64,000 nucleotides of DNA from CAWFZT01 sp963820415 (GCA_963820415.1 CAWFZT010000008.1:899722-963721), one strand, 5' to 3'; positions 1-9,090 are shown, counted from the first letter of the stretch. The notes: a model not told the origin generated them from the letters alone. A program made the numbers and translations.

Positions 1-723
1 AGCCGGATCGTCGTCGGCGTAGCGTTTGGCGCGTGAAACGATATCGGAAACCTCGGCGCAGATCACATTCTGCCCGAACTTGCGGATCATGGCGGTCTCG
101 TCGTAAGCGACGGTCTCGAAGGGCTGTGGGCGGACGCCTATCTGGCCGATGCGCGCCCCTTTCAGGGCCTTGACCACGGCGACGGCGCGCACGAATTTAT
201 CCACTTCGGCCAGGAATTCCGCTTCTTCAGCGTAGACAATCCCGGCAAAGTGGAAGGGCAGCTTACGCCGATACAGCCCGGAAGCCAGTGAAAGCGTGCC
301 ACAGTAAGAATCGGACACACGCCCCATGGAAGGGCCAGCCGGCACGGGAGGCTCTTTGGTGGCATAGAGCAGCACCGGCACGCGCAGCCTTTCGGCGATC
401 TTGACTGCCGAACGTTCGTCGCCGAAATTCAGCGCCCCGATAATCAGGCCATCCACCTTCTCACGCTGGAAAAAATCCGCCACGGCCTCGGCCTGGTCGA
501 GGTTACATATCACGCCTTCCGGGGTGAAACCCTGGCCGGCATCCAGGCGGGTGTGATCCTCCGGACAGGCCGCCGGGGCGACGACCTGCAAGCCCGCTAC
601 CTGGCGAAAAGCCGCCAGGACATCCCGGCGCATTTTCAGCACCCATTCCGGGACGGGGATGCTGTTCTCGGTGAACTCCCGGTAGGAAGGCACAAAACCG
701 ATCTTAACATTCAGCTTAGACAT
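1..723 (-). CDS. L-fucose/L-arabinose isomerase-like protein (3' end outside window)
   Basis: Open frame reading from ATG at 723 to the window edge without a stop, 241 codons seen. GGAGAAAC lies just before the ATG. The N-terminus (MSKLNVKIGFVPSYREF) and segments such as DGLIIGALNFGDERSAVKIAE, VPVLLYATKEPP and GRVSDSYCGTLSLASGL resemble the N-terminal half of the fucose/arabinose isomerase fold, which interconverts aldoses and ketoses in the cytoplasm. The catalytic C-terminal half is not in view, so substrate cannot be assigned. It could also be one of the catalytically uncertain isomerase-like proteins common in sugar loci. The nearby DapA-type and NanE-type genes fit a sugar-catabolic setting. 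Confidence 0.75.
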   Translation of the reverse strand, partial: MSKLNVKIGFVPSYREFTENSIPVPEWVLKMRRDVLAAFRQVAGLQVVAPAACPEDHTRLDAGQGFTPEGVICNLDQAEAVADFFQREKVDGLIIGALNFGDERSAVKIAERLRVPVLLYATKEPPVPAGPSMGRVSDSYCGTLSLASGLYRRKLPFHFAGIVYAEEAEFLAEVDKFVRAVAVVKALKGARIGQIGVRPQPFETVAYDETAMIRKFGQNVICAEVSDIVSRAKRYADDDPA

Positions 724-750
724 GGTTTCTCCTGTAAAAGTCGAATTAAC

Positions 751-862
751 TCACCGCAGAGGCACAGAGAAAACAGAGAAAACGAAGATCTTTAGGACTT
801 TAACCGAACGTTTGTAGAATCTTAAAAATGTCTTCTCTGTTCCCTCAGCGCCTCTGCGGTGA
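751..862. repeat. Inverted pair of CACCGCAGAGGC repeats
   Basis: TCACCGCAGAGGC (751-763) is exactly complementary to GCCTCTGCGGTGA (850-862). ACAGAGAA (773-780) likewise pairs with TTCTCTGT (833-840). The pair fills the spacer between the isomerase start and the hemerythrin stop. A related copy is at 58170-58200. It may act as a hairpin or be a dispersed non-coding repeat. Confidence 0.6.
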
Positions 863-868
863 AATATC

Positions 869-1420
869 TTATTTCATTTCCTTTTCGAGGGCTTCAGTCA
901 GGGCCAGGTACTTCTCATGCACACCTGCGCCAGTCTCTTCGTGCTCCACTTTCTCAAAATCTTCGACGACCTGCTCCTGCTTATCGACCGGGATGATCCG
1001 GCCGGCCATGGGGAAGAGTACCTGGTCCTCTTTCTGGATGTGCTGCCTGAGCAATGCCGCGTAACCAAGCACATTCTGCACCAGGCTTTGCCTGGCTGAA
1101 GCATCGCCGGCCTGCAAACGCTGGGCGGCGGCGCGCATGCCCTGGGTGAACTTGCGGCCTTGTTCGTGTTCACTGAGCATCACTGCAATCGGGCCTTGCC
1201 CGGCGGGCATGCCGTTGGCATGCATGGCCTTGAACAGCACACCCTCTTCCTTGCGGTGATGGCAGCCATCCGCAAAACCTTTAATAAAATCGGCGGCATC
1301 TATGAAGAACCCGGGGCGCACTTCCTGTCCCGACTGCAAACGGTTGGCGGCGGTCTCCAGGGTGGCGATCACCCTTTCAATCACGCGGTGCTCTGACATC
1401 AAGATATCTGTGGCTTTCAT
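869..1420 (-). CDS. Hemerythrin HHE domain protein
   Basis: 183 aa with one hemerythrin-type four-helix domain over most of its length. Putative di-iron ligands are H11, H54 with E58 (HxxxE), H85, and H127 with E131 (second HxxxE), the usual spacing for the family. Such proteins bind O2, NO or act as iron/oxygen sensors in the cytoplasm. The exact role here is unknown. ATG is preceded by AGGAG at good distance. It has no partner domain and lies between two catabolic genes, with no clear operon link. Confidence 0.9.
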   Translation of the reverse strand: MKATDILMSEHRVIERVIATLETAANRLQSGQEVRPGFFIDAADFIKGFADGCHHRKEEGVLFKAMHANGMPAGQGPIAVMLSEHEQGRKFTQGMRAAAQRLQAGDASARQSLVQNVLGYAALLRQHIQKEDQVLFPMAGRIIPVDKQEQVVEDFEKVEHEETGAGVHEKYLALTEALEKEMK

Positions 1421-1471
1421 TTGTACTCCTTTTCATGGAAAAGGCCGGGCAGCAAAACGCAGCTCGCCCGG

Positions 1472-2431
1472 TCACACGATGCGAGATAAATCGATCCCGG
1501 CAGCCTGCATGGCAGTGACACACCGGTCAATTTCCTGCTCTGAGGCAGTGACCAGCGGGTGGCGCACCGGCCCGGACTCCAGCCCACGCCGGCGCAAGAC
1601 ACCTTTGAACAGGGACAGGTCGCTGGCGTTGCCCAGGATGCCCGACCCGATGGTAACTTTGTCCTGGAAAGCGCCGGCGGCCGCCCAATCGCCATCCGCC
1701 AGGGCTTTGAAGAGGTCCACAAATGGCTCGGGGAAAACATTGGCGTTGCCCGCCACAGCGCCATCGGCGCCATTGGCCATGCCGGCCAGGATCAAATGGT
1801 CGCTGCCCACCAGGGTATAGAAGCGCCGCTTGACCTCCATGCGGTCCTGGGCCAACTGACCCAGGTTACCGCTGCTGTCCTTGATCCCTACCACATTGGG
1901 GCAGAGGCGAGTGATCTCGGCCACTACAGCCGAGGAGAGGTTGTTGCCGGCCCTCTGGGGGATGTTGTATAAAAAGAGGGGAAAATCCGGGACGGCGCTG
2001 GCGACGGCCACGTAATGCGCCACCAGGGCCTGGTCGGTGAGCCCGTAAAAATAAGGGGTGATGACCGAGGCAGCATCGGCGCCGCACTCCCGGGCATGGC
2101 GGGTAAGGGAAATCGTCTCCGCCGAGGTGATGGCCCCAGTGTGCGCCACCACCGGCGCCCGCCCGGCGGCCTGGTTTACCACCACTTCGGTCACCTGCTG
2201 CCTTTCGGAATGCCTGAGCAGGGCGAATTCACCTGTGGTACCGCAGGTGGTCAACCCCTGGACTCCGCTGCGGATGAGGAACTCAGTCAGGGCTTTCAGG
2301 GCGAGGATATCCAGGTTTTCGCCGTCGGCGGTGAGGGGGGTCAGCAGCGGGACGATCAGACCCTTCCCAGCCCGGGCAGCGCTACGTTGAATTGCATCCA
2401 TTTTGGGATCCATGGGAATAGCAGGCTCCAT
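1472..2431 (-). CDS. Dihydrodipicolinate synthase / N-acetylneuraminate lyase family aldolase
   Basis: 319 aa, the usual length for this TIM-barrel family plus a ~20-residue N-terminal extension. GTTGE (64-68) binds the pyruvate carboxylate, Y155 (YNIP) is the catalytic tyrosine and K184 (GIKDSSG) is the Schiff-base lysine. All the class I aldolase chemistry is therefore present. Not in a lysine operon; its neighbours are sugar genes, so a keto-acid or sialic/aldonic-acid lyase is more likely than DapA. ATGs at codons 7 and 11 are alternative starts and no clear ribosome site distinguishes them. Confidence 0.85.
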   Translation of the reverse strand: MEPAIPMDPKMDAIQRSAARAGKGLIVPLLTPLTADGENLDILALKALTEFLIRSGVQGLTTCGTTGEFALLRHSERQQVTEVVVNQAAGRAPVVAHTGAITSAETISLTRHARECGADAASVITPYFYGLTDQALVAHYVAVASAVPDFPLFLYNIPQRAGNNLSSAVVAEITRLCPNVVGIKDSSGNLGQLAQDRMEVKRRFYTLVGSDHLILAGMANGADGAVAGNANVFPEPFVDLFKALADGDWAAAGAFQDKVTIGSGILGNASDLSLFKGVLRRRGLESGPVRHPLVTASEQEIDRCVTAMQAAGIDLSRIV

Positions 2432-2551
2432 TGTATGCTAGGAATGACTGGTAGGATAGCCGCGGCTAGGTAACTAAAAAGGCCCGTACAGCGACGGGTC
2501 TAACTATATCACTGAGCGATTTGCTCGACAAGATTGAGGTTGGCGCAATGC

Positions 2552-2581
2552 AAAACCCCGGCTTTTCCGGAAAAGCCGGGG
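2552..2581 (-). terminator. Intrinsic terminator of the DUF333 lipoprotein gene
   Basis: A perfect 26-nt palindrome (arms CCCCGGCTTTTCC / GGAAAAGCCGGGG, 2556-2581) lies 18 nt past the stop at 2600. On the minus strand it is followed by TTTT. Confidence 0.8.
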
Positions 2582-2599
2582 ATTTTCTCAGGGAATGAT

Positions 2600-3271
2600 T
2601 TACGGCTCCTGGCGGACGATCCGGCCGGCCTGGTCGGTACGGATAGTGTAATTTTGGCCGTTCACGGCCAGGACGACCTTGTACCCATCCGTGATCATCT
2701 CGGCGCACATCTCCCCCGGCCCGGGCAGCCCCAGGCAGGCGTCGCCCCAACTGGCCGGCTCAATGGAGACCAGGGTGATCTGGCCAGGTTTCACTTTAAG
2801 CTTTTTAGCCAGCAGTGACTGCGCCGCCCCGACCACCCTCTTCTGCACCGCCGGATCGATGACTGCCTTCTGGCCGGAAGTCGCCGTGACAACGGCAGCC
2901 ACCGGAGCAGCCGGAGTGCCGGTAGGAATAGCGGCTGTCCCGGTGAAGTTGGCAGGGACCCGCGTATCCGGCCCGCATTCGCCGCGCATGTACGCCCATT
3001 CCTCACATTCGCTGCCATCCGGGAAAATGCAGATGCCTACCTGGCTGCCATCCGCGGCGGTGCGGATCTCCAGGCGATTACCCTTCTGCTCGCAGTTGAC
3101 CGAGGCCGAATTGGCCATGCCAGAATTGGTATCGGCTGGCGCAGGCGTCTGCGTCGACGGGACCGGCGGGGTGGCCGGATTGGAAGGCGTGGGATTTACG
3201 GGGATACACCCATTCATAAGTATTCCTCCTAAAAGCGCCAGGGATAGCATGACGCAATAGAACAGTCTCAT
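2600..3271 (-). CDS. DUF333-type lipoprotein
   Basis: 223 aa. Hydrophobic N-terminal signal with a plausible lipobox ending at C22 (LMNGC), then a Pro/Thr-rich linker. A DUF333-like segment (about 60-100: CEQKGNRLEIR, GSQVGICIFPDGSECEEWAYMRGEC) follows. The C-terminal ~90 residues are an unrecognised domain. DUF333 proteins are secreted or lipid-anchored with no firm function and are often called putative hemolysins. Own terminator downstream; apparently monocistronic. Confidence 0.8.
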   Translation of the reverse strand: MRLFYCVMLSLALLGGILMNGCIPVNPTPSNPATPPVPSTQTPAPADTNSGMANSASVNCEQKGNRLEIRTAADGSQVGICIFPDGSECEEWAYMRGECGPDTRVPANFTGTAAIPTGTPAAPVAAVVTATSGQKAVIDPAVQKRVVGAAQSLLAKKLKVKPGQITLVSIEPASWGDACLGLPGPGEMCAEMITDGYKVVLAVNGQNYTIRTDQAGRIVRQEP

Positions 3272-3314
3272 TTTTTCCTCCGATTTTGCGAACCTGACAG
3301 GTAAATTCTATCCA

Positions 3315-3557
3315 TTAGACGTCTGCACCTCTAAAAAAGTTCGCGCCAGTGGCTAAGCAATATCCTGACAAGGTTAACGCCTTTTCAACCAGGGCAGTGT
3401 TTTCCTCGATATATACCCGGCCATCTACCAATATGACTGGCAGGCCCATCTGGCGGTCCTTTTGGCTGATCTCCTCGCCGAAGCGGCCATCCCTCTCCAC
3501 CCAGTTTTCAAAGGCCGACTATGGGTCGGCGAATTTGGAGAGGATGTCCTTGATGAA
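3315..3557 (-). pseudogene. Glutaredoxin-like gene remnant
   Basis: The minus frame reads FIKDILSKFADP, then TAG (3519-3521), then SAFENWVERDGRFGEEIS and GLPVILVDGRVYIEE to a stop at 3315. The GLPV...DGRVYI part resembles the cis-Pro region of glutaredoxins. A second stop lies directly upstream at about 3564, and no CxxC-containing N-terminal half is present. I read it as a 5'-truncated, nonsense-mutated remnant. The 61-codon tail from 3500 could be translated but lacks an active site. Confidence 0.45.
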
Positions 3558-3718
3558 TCCACGTTATGAATAGCTAATCCAATAAAAGCCGAGGGTTTTG
3601 ATTCATCAGGCTGGTAGGAGCCAAAAACTGGGGGTTTCGAAAAAAATTGTCTATTGATGGTAAAGATCAAGACCCTCCCCTCTGCGCCTCGCAGCGGGTT
3701 GGTGAGGAGCAGCTAAAA

Positions 3719-4453
3719 CTATGGCTCTTCGCCCGCCAGACTGAGGGAGACTTTGGCCAGAGCGGCGGCAAAGCGGGCAGTAATCTCCGCCGGGCGGGTA
3801 ATGGCGCCGCCGACAATAACGGCATTCGCACCGCGCTGCAGCGCCTCACGGGCCTGTTCCGGGTATAGATAGCGTCCTTCGGCCATAACCGGCACCGCCA
3901 AATGAGCCACCATGGCCGACACCGGCTCCAGTTCGGGGGCGGCAACCTGCGGGCTGTAGGCGGTGTAGCCAGACATGGTCGAGGAGACCAGATCGGCTCC
4001 GCTCTGATCAGCCAGCAGGCCCTCTTCGATAGTGGAGATATCCGCCATGACTGGCAGGCTCGTCTCGGCCTTTATCCGGCGGATGAAGTCCGCCAGGGTG
4101 GGTCCTTCGGGGCGCAGGCGGGAGGTGGCGTCGATGCAGATCACGTCCGCTCCGGCTTCAGCAATCTGGCAGGCGTGGCGCAGGGTAGGGGTGATATACA
4201 CTTCATACTCGGGTAAATTGTCCTTGTACAATCCGAAAATAGGCAGGTCAACGGTCTGGCGGATGGCGCGGATATCTTCAGGCGAGTTGGCGCGGATGGC
4301 GACTGCTCCACCCAATTTTGCCGCAACCGCCATGCGCGCCATGATTTCGGCGCCATATAAAGGCTCATCTTTCAGAGCCTGACAGGAAACAATCAGTTTC
4401 AAGTGCACACCTGGCAGCCATTCACTGAGTGGTCGAGGCTGGCGGTTATTCAT
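3719..4453 (-). CDS. nanE: N-acetylmannosamine-6-phosphate 2-epimerase
   Basis: 244 aa from the ATG at 4453. A longer frame starts upstream but lies inside the preceding gene. Family features: SCQALKDEPLY near the N-terminus, AAKLGGAVAIRANSPEDI, DLPIFGLYKDN, GADVICIDATSRLRP, and GRYLYPEQAREAL with GANAVIVGGAITRP at the end. It converts ManNAc-6-P to GlcNAc-6-P in sialic acid and amino-sugar breakdown. The start overlaps the UroD-like gene by 8 nt, so they are translationally coupled. No nanK or nanA homologue is adjacent. Confidence 0.9.
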   Translation of the reverse strand: MNNRQPRPLSEWLPGVHLKLIVSCQALKDEPLYGAEIMARMAVAAKLGGAVAIRANSPEDIRAIRQTVDLPIFGLYKDNLPEYEVYITPTLRHACQIAEAGADVICIDATSRLRPEGPTLADFIRRIKAETSLPVMADISTIEEGLLADQSGADLVSSTMSGYTAYSPQVAAPELEPVSAMVAHLAVPVMAEGRYLYPEQAREALQRGANAVIVGGAITRPAEITARFAAALAKVSLSLAGEEP

Positions 4454-5600
4454 ATGTAAAGATGCCGGCCTGCCGGGTGGCGGAATACATGGCCTGTAAA
4501 TTTTCCAGGGGGACACAAGGCGGCAGATTGTTGGCCTCGCTCATGATAAACTTCCCGCCCTGGCGGATGCCGCTGCGCAGGATGGTTTCAGTCTTCCGGT
4601 AAACCTCGGCGGGTGAACCTTCCAGGAGCGCAGCCACCGGGATGCCGCCCTGGATTTCTACGTCTTCCCCGATCTCACCGCGCAGGCTGGTAAAATTGAT
4701 CGGATAGCCGGTCTCAAAGCTCTTGATATTTAATTCCTTGACCAGGGTAGGCAGATGACGCTGCACGTTGCCGCACAGATGCATGGAATGCGGGCCCGGC
4801 CCATACAGAGCCTCGAAAAACTGCCGGTGATAAGGTAAAACCTTTTCTTTATACATGCGCACGGAAAGGAACTGGATGGCGTCGTCCGCCAGGCCGCCTG
4901 CCACCGGCCGCTCTTCCATGCCAATGTACTTGCGCCAGGCCTGGATGCGGGTGATGATTGCCTGGGTGACAAAGCTCATCACCTCGTGGAAGTAAACTTC
5001 ATCGGTGGTGATCTCTTCCAGGAACTGTGCGCCGCGCATACCCAGCGCCACGGTAAATGGGCCATCAGTGCCCAAGGGGGTCGGCGAGTCGACGTGTACC
5101 GGGCGCCCGTAGAATTCATAGTTGGCTGCCCGATGTTGAAAGTATTCGTGAAATTCCTTGAGCTGGCCCATAATACCATCAAAAGGAGCGGGGACGCCTT
5201 TCTCAAACATTTCACGCTTGTGCTGGCCGGTAAAGTGCGGCGTGGTAGCGGAGACCTGTCCATCCCGGTAGGCAATCTCGCAGCCAAACCAGCTCTCTTC
5301 GACCACGTTACCGAAGTGGACATACGCCGGCCATGCTTTCTCGGGCACACCCATTTCCATGTCCTGAGGCAGGGTATGTACCAGGTAATAGTAATATTTC
5401 AGGAAAGTGTTGAACATCAGCTCGGGGTCCTCGCAAAAACTCTTCCAAGTGACCCCTTCCCGGTTCAAGTCCGGGTTCTGGATCCAGATGCGCGGGTTGG
5501 TGCCCAGGAGCATGGGGGTTCTAACCGGCCGGCCGGCGCGGTAAGCCTCCCAAACTTGCTTGACTTCTTGGTTGTGCCGAGTAAAATCATGCGTTGGCAT
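4446..5600 (-). CDS. Uroporphyrinogen decarboxylase-like protein
   Basis: 384 aa from ATG 5600. The longer frame from 5759 runs through the promoter and operator and is unlikely. It has a UroD/MtaA-type TIM barrel, with VHVDSPTPLGTDGPF mid-protein and HLCGNVQRHLP near the C-terminus, typical of the cobalamin-methyltransferase-related branch rather than haem-pathway HemE. Pairing with nanE and a dedicated operator suggest a substrate-induced catabolic role; the substrate is unknown. A second, divergent member is at 15779-16726. Confidence 0.8.
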   Translation of the reverse strand: MPTHDFTRHNQEVKQVWEAYRAGRPVRTPMLLGTNPRIWIQNPDLNREGVTWKSFCEDPELMFNTFLKYYYYLVHTLPQDMEMGVPEKAWPAYVHFGNVVEESWFGCEIAYRDGQVSATTPHFTGQHKREMFEKGVPAPFDGIMGQLKEFHEYFQHRAANYEFYGRPVHVDSPTPLGTDGPFTVALGMRGAQFLEEITTDEVYFHEVMSFVTQAIITRIQAWRKYIGMEERPVAGGLADDAIQFLSVRMYKEKVLPYHRQFFEALYGPGPHSMHLCGNVQRHLPTLVKELNIKSFETGYPINFTSLRGEIGEDVEIQGGIPVAALLEGSPAEVYRKTETILRSGIRQGGKFIMSEANNLPPCVPLENLQAMYSATRQAGIFTYE

Positions 5601-5630
5601 AGATACGAGCTTCTTTCCAGGTGAACATGA

Positions 5631-5695
5631 ATGATAACCATGTGTTATCATACAGAAGGTATAACCAATATAACGTAACGAAATTTGTTTGTCAA
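5631..5695 (-). promoter_or_regulatory. Promoter and palindromic operator of the UroD-like/nanE operon
   Basis: On the minus strand TTGACA (5690-5695), 17-nt spacer, TATATT (5667-5672). Just downstream is a perfect inverted repeat, ATGATAAC-5 nt-GTTATCAT (5631-5651), which would overlap the first transcribed bases. This is a typical position for repressor binding. No regulator gene is adjacent. Confidence 0.75.
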
Positions 5696-5776
5696 CGCTC
5701 TCGAACAGTTGTGCCTGATTCACAGTCACAACCAACCAGTCATGATCCTCCTTATTCAACCTAATAGGTACACCTC

Positions 5777-6976
5777 ATGTCCAACCCGGCCAAAATTTCG
5801 CGTAAAGAATTCCTGCGCCTGTTGGCGACCAGCCTGGGCGCAGCGGCCGGTGGGCGCCTGCTGGCGACCTGCAGCCCGTCCAGCCCACTGGTTGCTCCGG
5901 CCAACCCCACCGCCCAACCCGAAATCAGTTCCGCTACCCTGCTGGCGCTAACTGGTACAGCCGCACCCCTGCCTGTCACTCCCCCCACAAATACCCCCGA
6001 ACCTGCCCAACCCACCCCCACAACCAAGCCGACCATCACTGTTACCCCCGCAGGTCCCGGATGGAAGCGCCGGCCAGAAGTGATCAAATTCTACCCGGAC
6101 GCACCCAGCCAACTGGTGCGCGTTCATAACGCCGGGGTGCACACAAGCGGCGACCAGCTCGTCCCTGATGCTCTGCGCCAGATGCTGGACGCCGGCATTA
6201 CCCACCTGACCGGGATCAAGGACGCCCGCCAGGCCTGGGCGGCCCTTTTTGCCCCCAATGAGCGCATCGCTATCAAGGTCAACACGATCATGTCCAGCTC
6301 CTATTGGACGCCGGTGCCGCTGGTGATGGCGGTGGCGCTGTCGCTGCAGGATGCCGGCATCCCCGCCGAGCAGATCATTATCTTCGACCGGGACGCCTCA
6401 GAGTTGAAGAACGCCGGTTTCACCATCAACCGGGATGGGCCGGGGCTGCGCTGCACTAATACGACCCAGTACGCCAAAGGTTACAAGCTGGTTGGCATCA
6501 ACGCCGGGTTAAGCGAAACCCTGCTGGGCTGCGACGCGCTGATCAATATGCCCATCCTGAAATCGCACAGCAACGCCGGGATCAGCTTTTCCATGAAGAA
6601 CCATTACGGTACTTTCCAGCGCCCGACCGAGTTCTATCACAGCGGCAAAGGCATCCAGCGCGGCATCGCCGAGTTGAATGCCCTGCCGGATATCAAGGAC
6701 CGCACCCGCCTGATCGTGGGCAGCCTGCTTAACTTCGTGGGGGCCAGCTCATGGACCTGGTCGAACGCCCTGCCGGGCGATTCGCTGCTGTTCAGCTTCG
6801 ACCCGGTCGCCGCTGACGCTTACGCCCTGCAGGAGTTTCAGAAGGTGGTCACGCTGAGCGGGCCGTCGCCCAAGACGGTCAAGGCGCTGGCAACTCCATG
6901 GATCGCCAACGCGGCCTTGCTGGGGGTGGGGACGAACGACCCGGCCAAATACCAGGTGAACGAGGTGAGTTTGTGA
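5777..6976 (+). CDS. Exported DUF362 domain protein
   Basis: 399 aa. The N-terminus SRKEFLRLL followed by an Ala/Gly/Leu stretch and LLATC resembles a Tat signal with a lipobox (RK instead of RR). A Pro/Thr-rich linker to about residue 95 leads into a DUF362 domain with IKVNTIMSSS, GCDALINMPILKSHSNAGISFSMKNHYGT and FDPVAADAYALQ. DUF362 proteins are iron-sulfur-associated proteins of unclear function; no CxxC cluster motif is seen here. The lipoprotein gene 21 nt downstream has its own strong ribosome site, suggesting a two-gene operon. Confidence 0.8.
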   Translation: MSNPAKISRKEFLRLLATSLGAAAGGRLLATCSPSSPLVAPANPTAQPEISSATLLALTGTAAPLPVTPPTNTPEPAQPTPTTKPTITVTPAGPGWKRRPEVIKFYPDAPSQLVRVHNAGVHTSGDQLVPDALRQMLDAGITHLTGIKDARQAWAALFAPNERIAIKVNTIMSSSYWTPVPLVMAVALSLQDAGIPAEQIIIFDRDASELKNAGFTINRDGPGLRCTNTTQYAKGYKLVGINAGLSETLLGCDALINMPILKSHSNAGISFSMKNHYGTFQRPTEFYHSGKGIQRGIAELNALPDIKDRTRLIVGSLLNFVGASSWTWSNALPGDSLLFSFDPVAADAYALQEFQKVVTLSGPSPKTVKALATPWIANAALLGVGTNDPAKYQVNEVSL

Positions 6977-6997
6977 CCGCTGGTAAGGAGGTGAAAT

Positions 6998-8254
6998 ATG
7001 GCACAGAGGCGTTTGCGCTGGTTCTTCTTAACGACTGTTATCTTCCTATTAATCTCCTGTTCAATCCCCCTGACTATCCGGCAGGTCCAGCCGGGGCAAA
7101 ATACTCCTGCGGGAATAATAACTCCCATCCTTTCCAGCACCCAGGCGCCATCCAACCTGCCGCCTTCGGTTAGTATCAGCCTCGGCACGCCGCAGCAAAT
7201 CTTCCACTTTGGCCAGTCTGATGCGATGGGGTTGTTCAATGTGCCCGACATGCACACAGGCGTGCTCCAGCAGCCCGACCAGTCCTATCTTCTGTGGATC
7301 ACGGGGAACATCGGTCCGAGCGGCGGCTCGATCGCCATGCTCTCCACCAAAGATTTTATTCACTATGAGAATGCCGGCCCGGGCACCTCAAATAAGGCGG
7401 GGCCGGTCATGGCTCCAAGCTGCCTGAAAGGCGACTCATCCTGCCGGCAGAACTACGACGCGGACTACGTGGGCGCCAATTCGGTCATCACCGCCAGCAA
7501 CGGAAAGGACTTGCTCATGTTCTATGAGGCCGGGAATAAATCCATTGGGTCCACGCAACCAGGCGGGTGGGAATACAACGTAATGGCGCTGGCCCGCTCA
7601 AGCGACAATGGCCGTACCTGGACGCGTCAAGGTGCGATTGTCTCCGGATCCGACCCCAAGCCCAACGCCGTGGGAACCACCCAGCCCGGTATTTCTGAAG
7701 CGGGCACGCTGGTCGCCAACGGCTACATTTACATGTTCTTCCAGTACGTCCCCAACCAGGATGGCGAGCCAGACGCGCCTTCCATCATTCAGGCCGCCCG
7801 CGCCCTGCTGGCGAGTGATGGGGCTCCGGGGTCGTGGATAAAGTACTACAACGGCGGTTGGAGCCAACCTGGGCTCGGAGGCAAGGGGGTAACCATCGTG
7901 GCGACCGGCAAGGGGAGCGGGTGCACGCGCCCGGTGCAGGTATGGCCGGTCTTCAGCACCTATCTCAATGCCTACGTGCTCACCTTCCTGTGCAACGAGG
8001 GCTGGTTTTTCTCAACCTCGACAGACCTGGTCACCTGGGCAGCCCCCACTCAGTTTTTGAATATGCCGATGTGGCGGCCGTGCCAGCCAATGGATCTAAA
8101 TTACATCCTGGTCACTCCCGGTAAGCCGGGTGGCCTAATCGACCAGACTGGTTACGTGTTGTATGCTCACACGGACCAGCGCGGCTTGAACTGCGACAAA
8201 TTTTACCCGCACGAGCTGTGGGCGCGCCCGTTTACGTTCACCAGCAGCCCATAG
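6998..8254 (+). CDS. Secreted lipoprotein with sialidase/propeller-like repeats
   Basis: 418 aa from ATG 6998, with GGAGG 8 nt upstream. Signal peptide with lipobox LLISC, then a Pro/Thr/Ser linker. The mature part has an Asp-box-like motif (ARSSDNGRTWTRQG) and segments such as LLWITGNIGP, STKDFIHYENAG and TSTDLVTWAAP. These fit a five- or six-bladed glycosidase or sialidase-type beta-propeller. No catalytic set can be assigned. Likely surface-exposed and co-expressed with the DUF362 protein. Confidence 0.6.
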   Translation: MAQRRLRWFFLTTVIFLLISCSIPLTIRQVQPGQNTPAGIITPILSSTQAPSNLPPSVSISLGTPQQIFHFGQSDAMGLFNVPDMHTGVLQQPDQSYLLWITGNIGPSGGSIAMLSTKDFIHYENAGPGTSNKAGPVMAPSCLKGDSSCRQNYDADYVGANSVITASNGKDLLMFYEAGNKSIGSTQPGGWEYNVMALARSSDNGRTWTRQGAIVSGSDPKPNAVGTTQPGISEAGTLVANGYIYMFFQYVPNQDGEPDAPSIIQAARALLASDGAPGSWIKYYNGGWSQPGLGGKGVTIVATGKGSGCTRPVQVWPVFSTYLNAYVLTFLCNEGWFFSTSTDLVTWAAPTQFLNMPMWRPCQPMDLNYILVTPGKPGGLIDQTGYVLYAHTDQRGLNCDKFYPHELWARPFTFTSSP

Positions 8255-8375
8255 GGTGTTTCGGGCCGGATGATTGGTTTGGTTGGCATATGAATTACTA
8301 AACCGATCAAATTAATATAAACTCAATTGGTGGTACCGTTTTCTCCAAAAAGTTATCAATGAAAGTAGCAATGCT

Positions 8376-8957
8376 ATGGATGACCAGGCCCTGAGAGACT
8401 ATTTTAAATTCGACGAAGCTGATCTGAATGCCAATCGTAATGGCAGTTTGACTGAAAAACAGAAAATGAAACTGGTACAGGATAATAAATCCTCAAAAAC
8501 ATTTGGCATTGGCTGCGGTATCGGCGGCGGTTTATTTTTCATTGCCATTGCTTCAATTTTCCCAATTGAATTTATTCCCATGGGCCTTGCCAGCCTGCAA
8601 AAACATAATGTGGGCGCTGCTACGGGAGATTTTATTTCCGCAGGGATTTGGGTGCTGGTCTGGGGGGGAATTGGTTTGGTGGCAATTGTCTGGGGGATTC
8701 AATCTGGGACAAAAGACAGGAGCAAAGTTCTGCTCAAAAAAGCAGCCGGGCTAATCAACCTGGTAGGCATTGAAAGGACCGGCGAACACGGGCATACCTA
8801 CATCGACCATGAGCTCCATATAGGGCGAGAGGAATTTGACGTGGATGAAGAGGTCGCCGGTTTTATGATGCAGGGTGATCTGTATGCCGTTTATTACATT
8901 GAAAATATGGATGGCTCCGGACAACAGGTTATGTCAGTGGAGCATCTTTCTAAATAA
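8376..8957 (+). CDS. Hypothetical membrane protein
   Basis: 193 aa, not recognised. An N-terminal ~45 charged residues, two hydrophobic segments (about 47-75 and 88-112), then a C-terminal soluble region (about 118-193) with VGIERTGEHGHTYIDHELHIG and a YAVYYIENMDGSGQQVMSVE ending. Somewhat lower G+C than its neighbours. Free-standing, with 120 nt on each side and no clear ribosome site other than a weak GAAAG. Confidence 0.5.
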   Translation: MDDQALRDYFKFDEADLNANRNGSLTEKQKMKLVQDNKSSKTFGIGCGIGGGLFFIAIASIFPIEFIPMGLASLQKHNVGAATGDFISAGIWVLVWGGIGLVAIVWGIQSGTKDRSKVLLKKAAGLINLVGIERTGEHGHTYIDHELHIGREEFDVDEEVAGFMMQGDLYAVYYIENMDGSGQQVMSVEHLSK

Positions 8958-9090
8958 TTGTAAACAGCGCTGCCCATTGAGACAGGTTTTTATCCTCCCT
9001 TTTTTGAGAGGGTTGTTTTACTGCTAAAAAACCGGCATCTGCCTGAAAGGGCCTTATAATCCTGGATCATCCTTGATCACCGGAGGTGCC

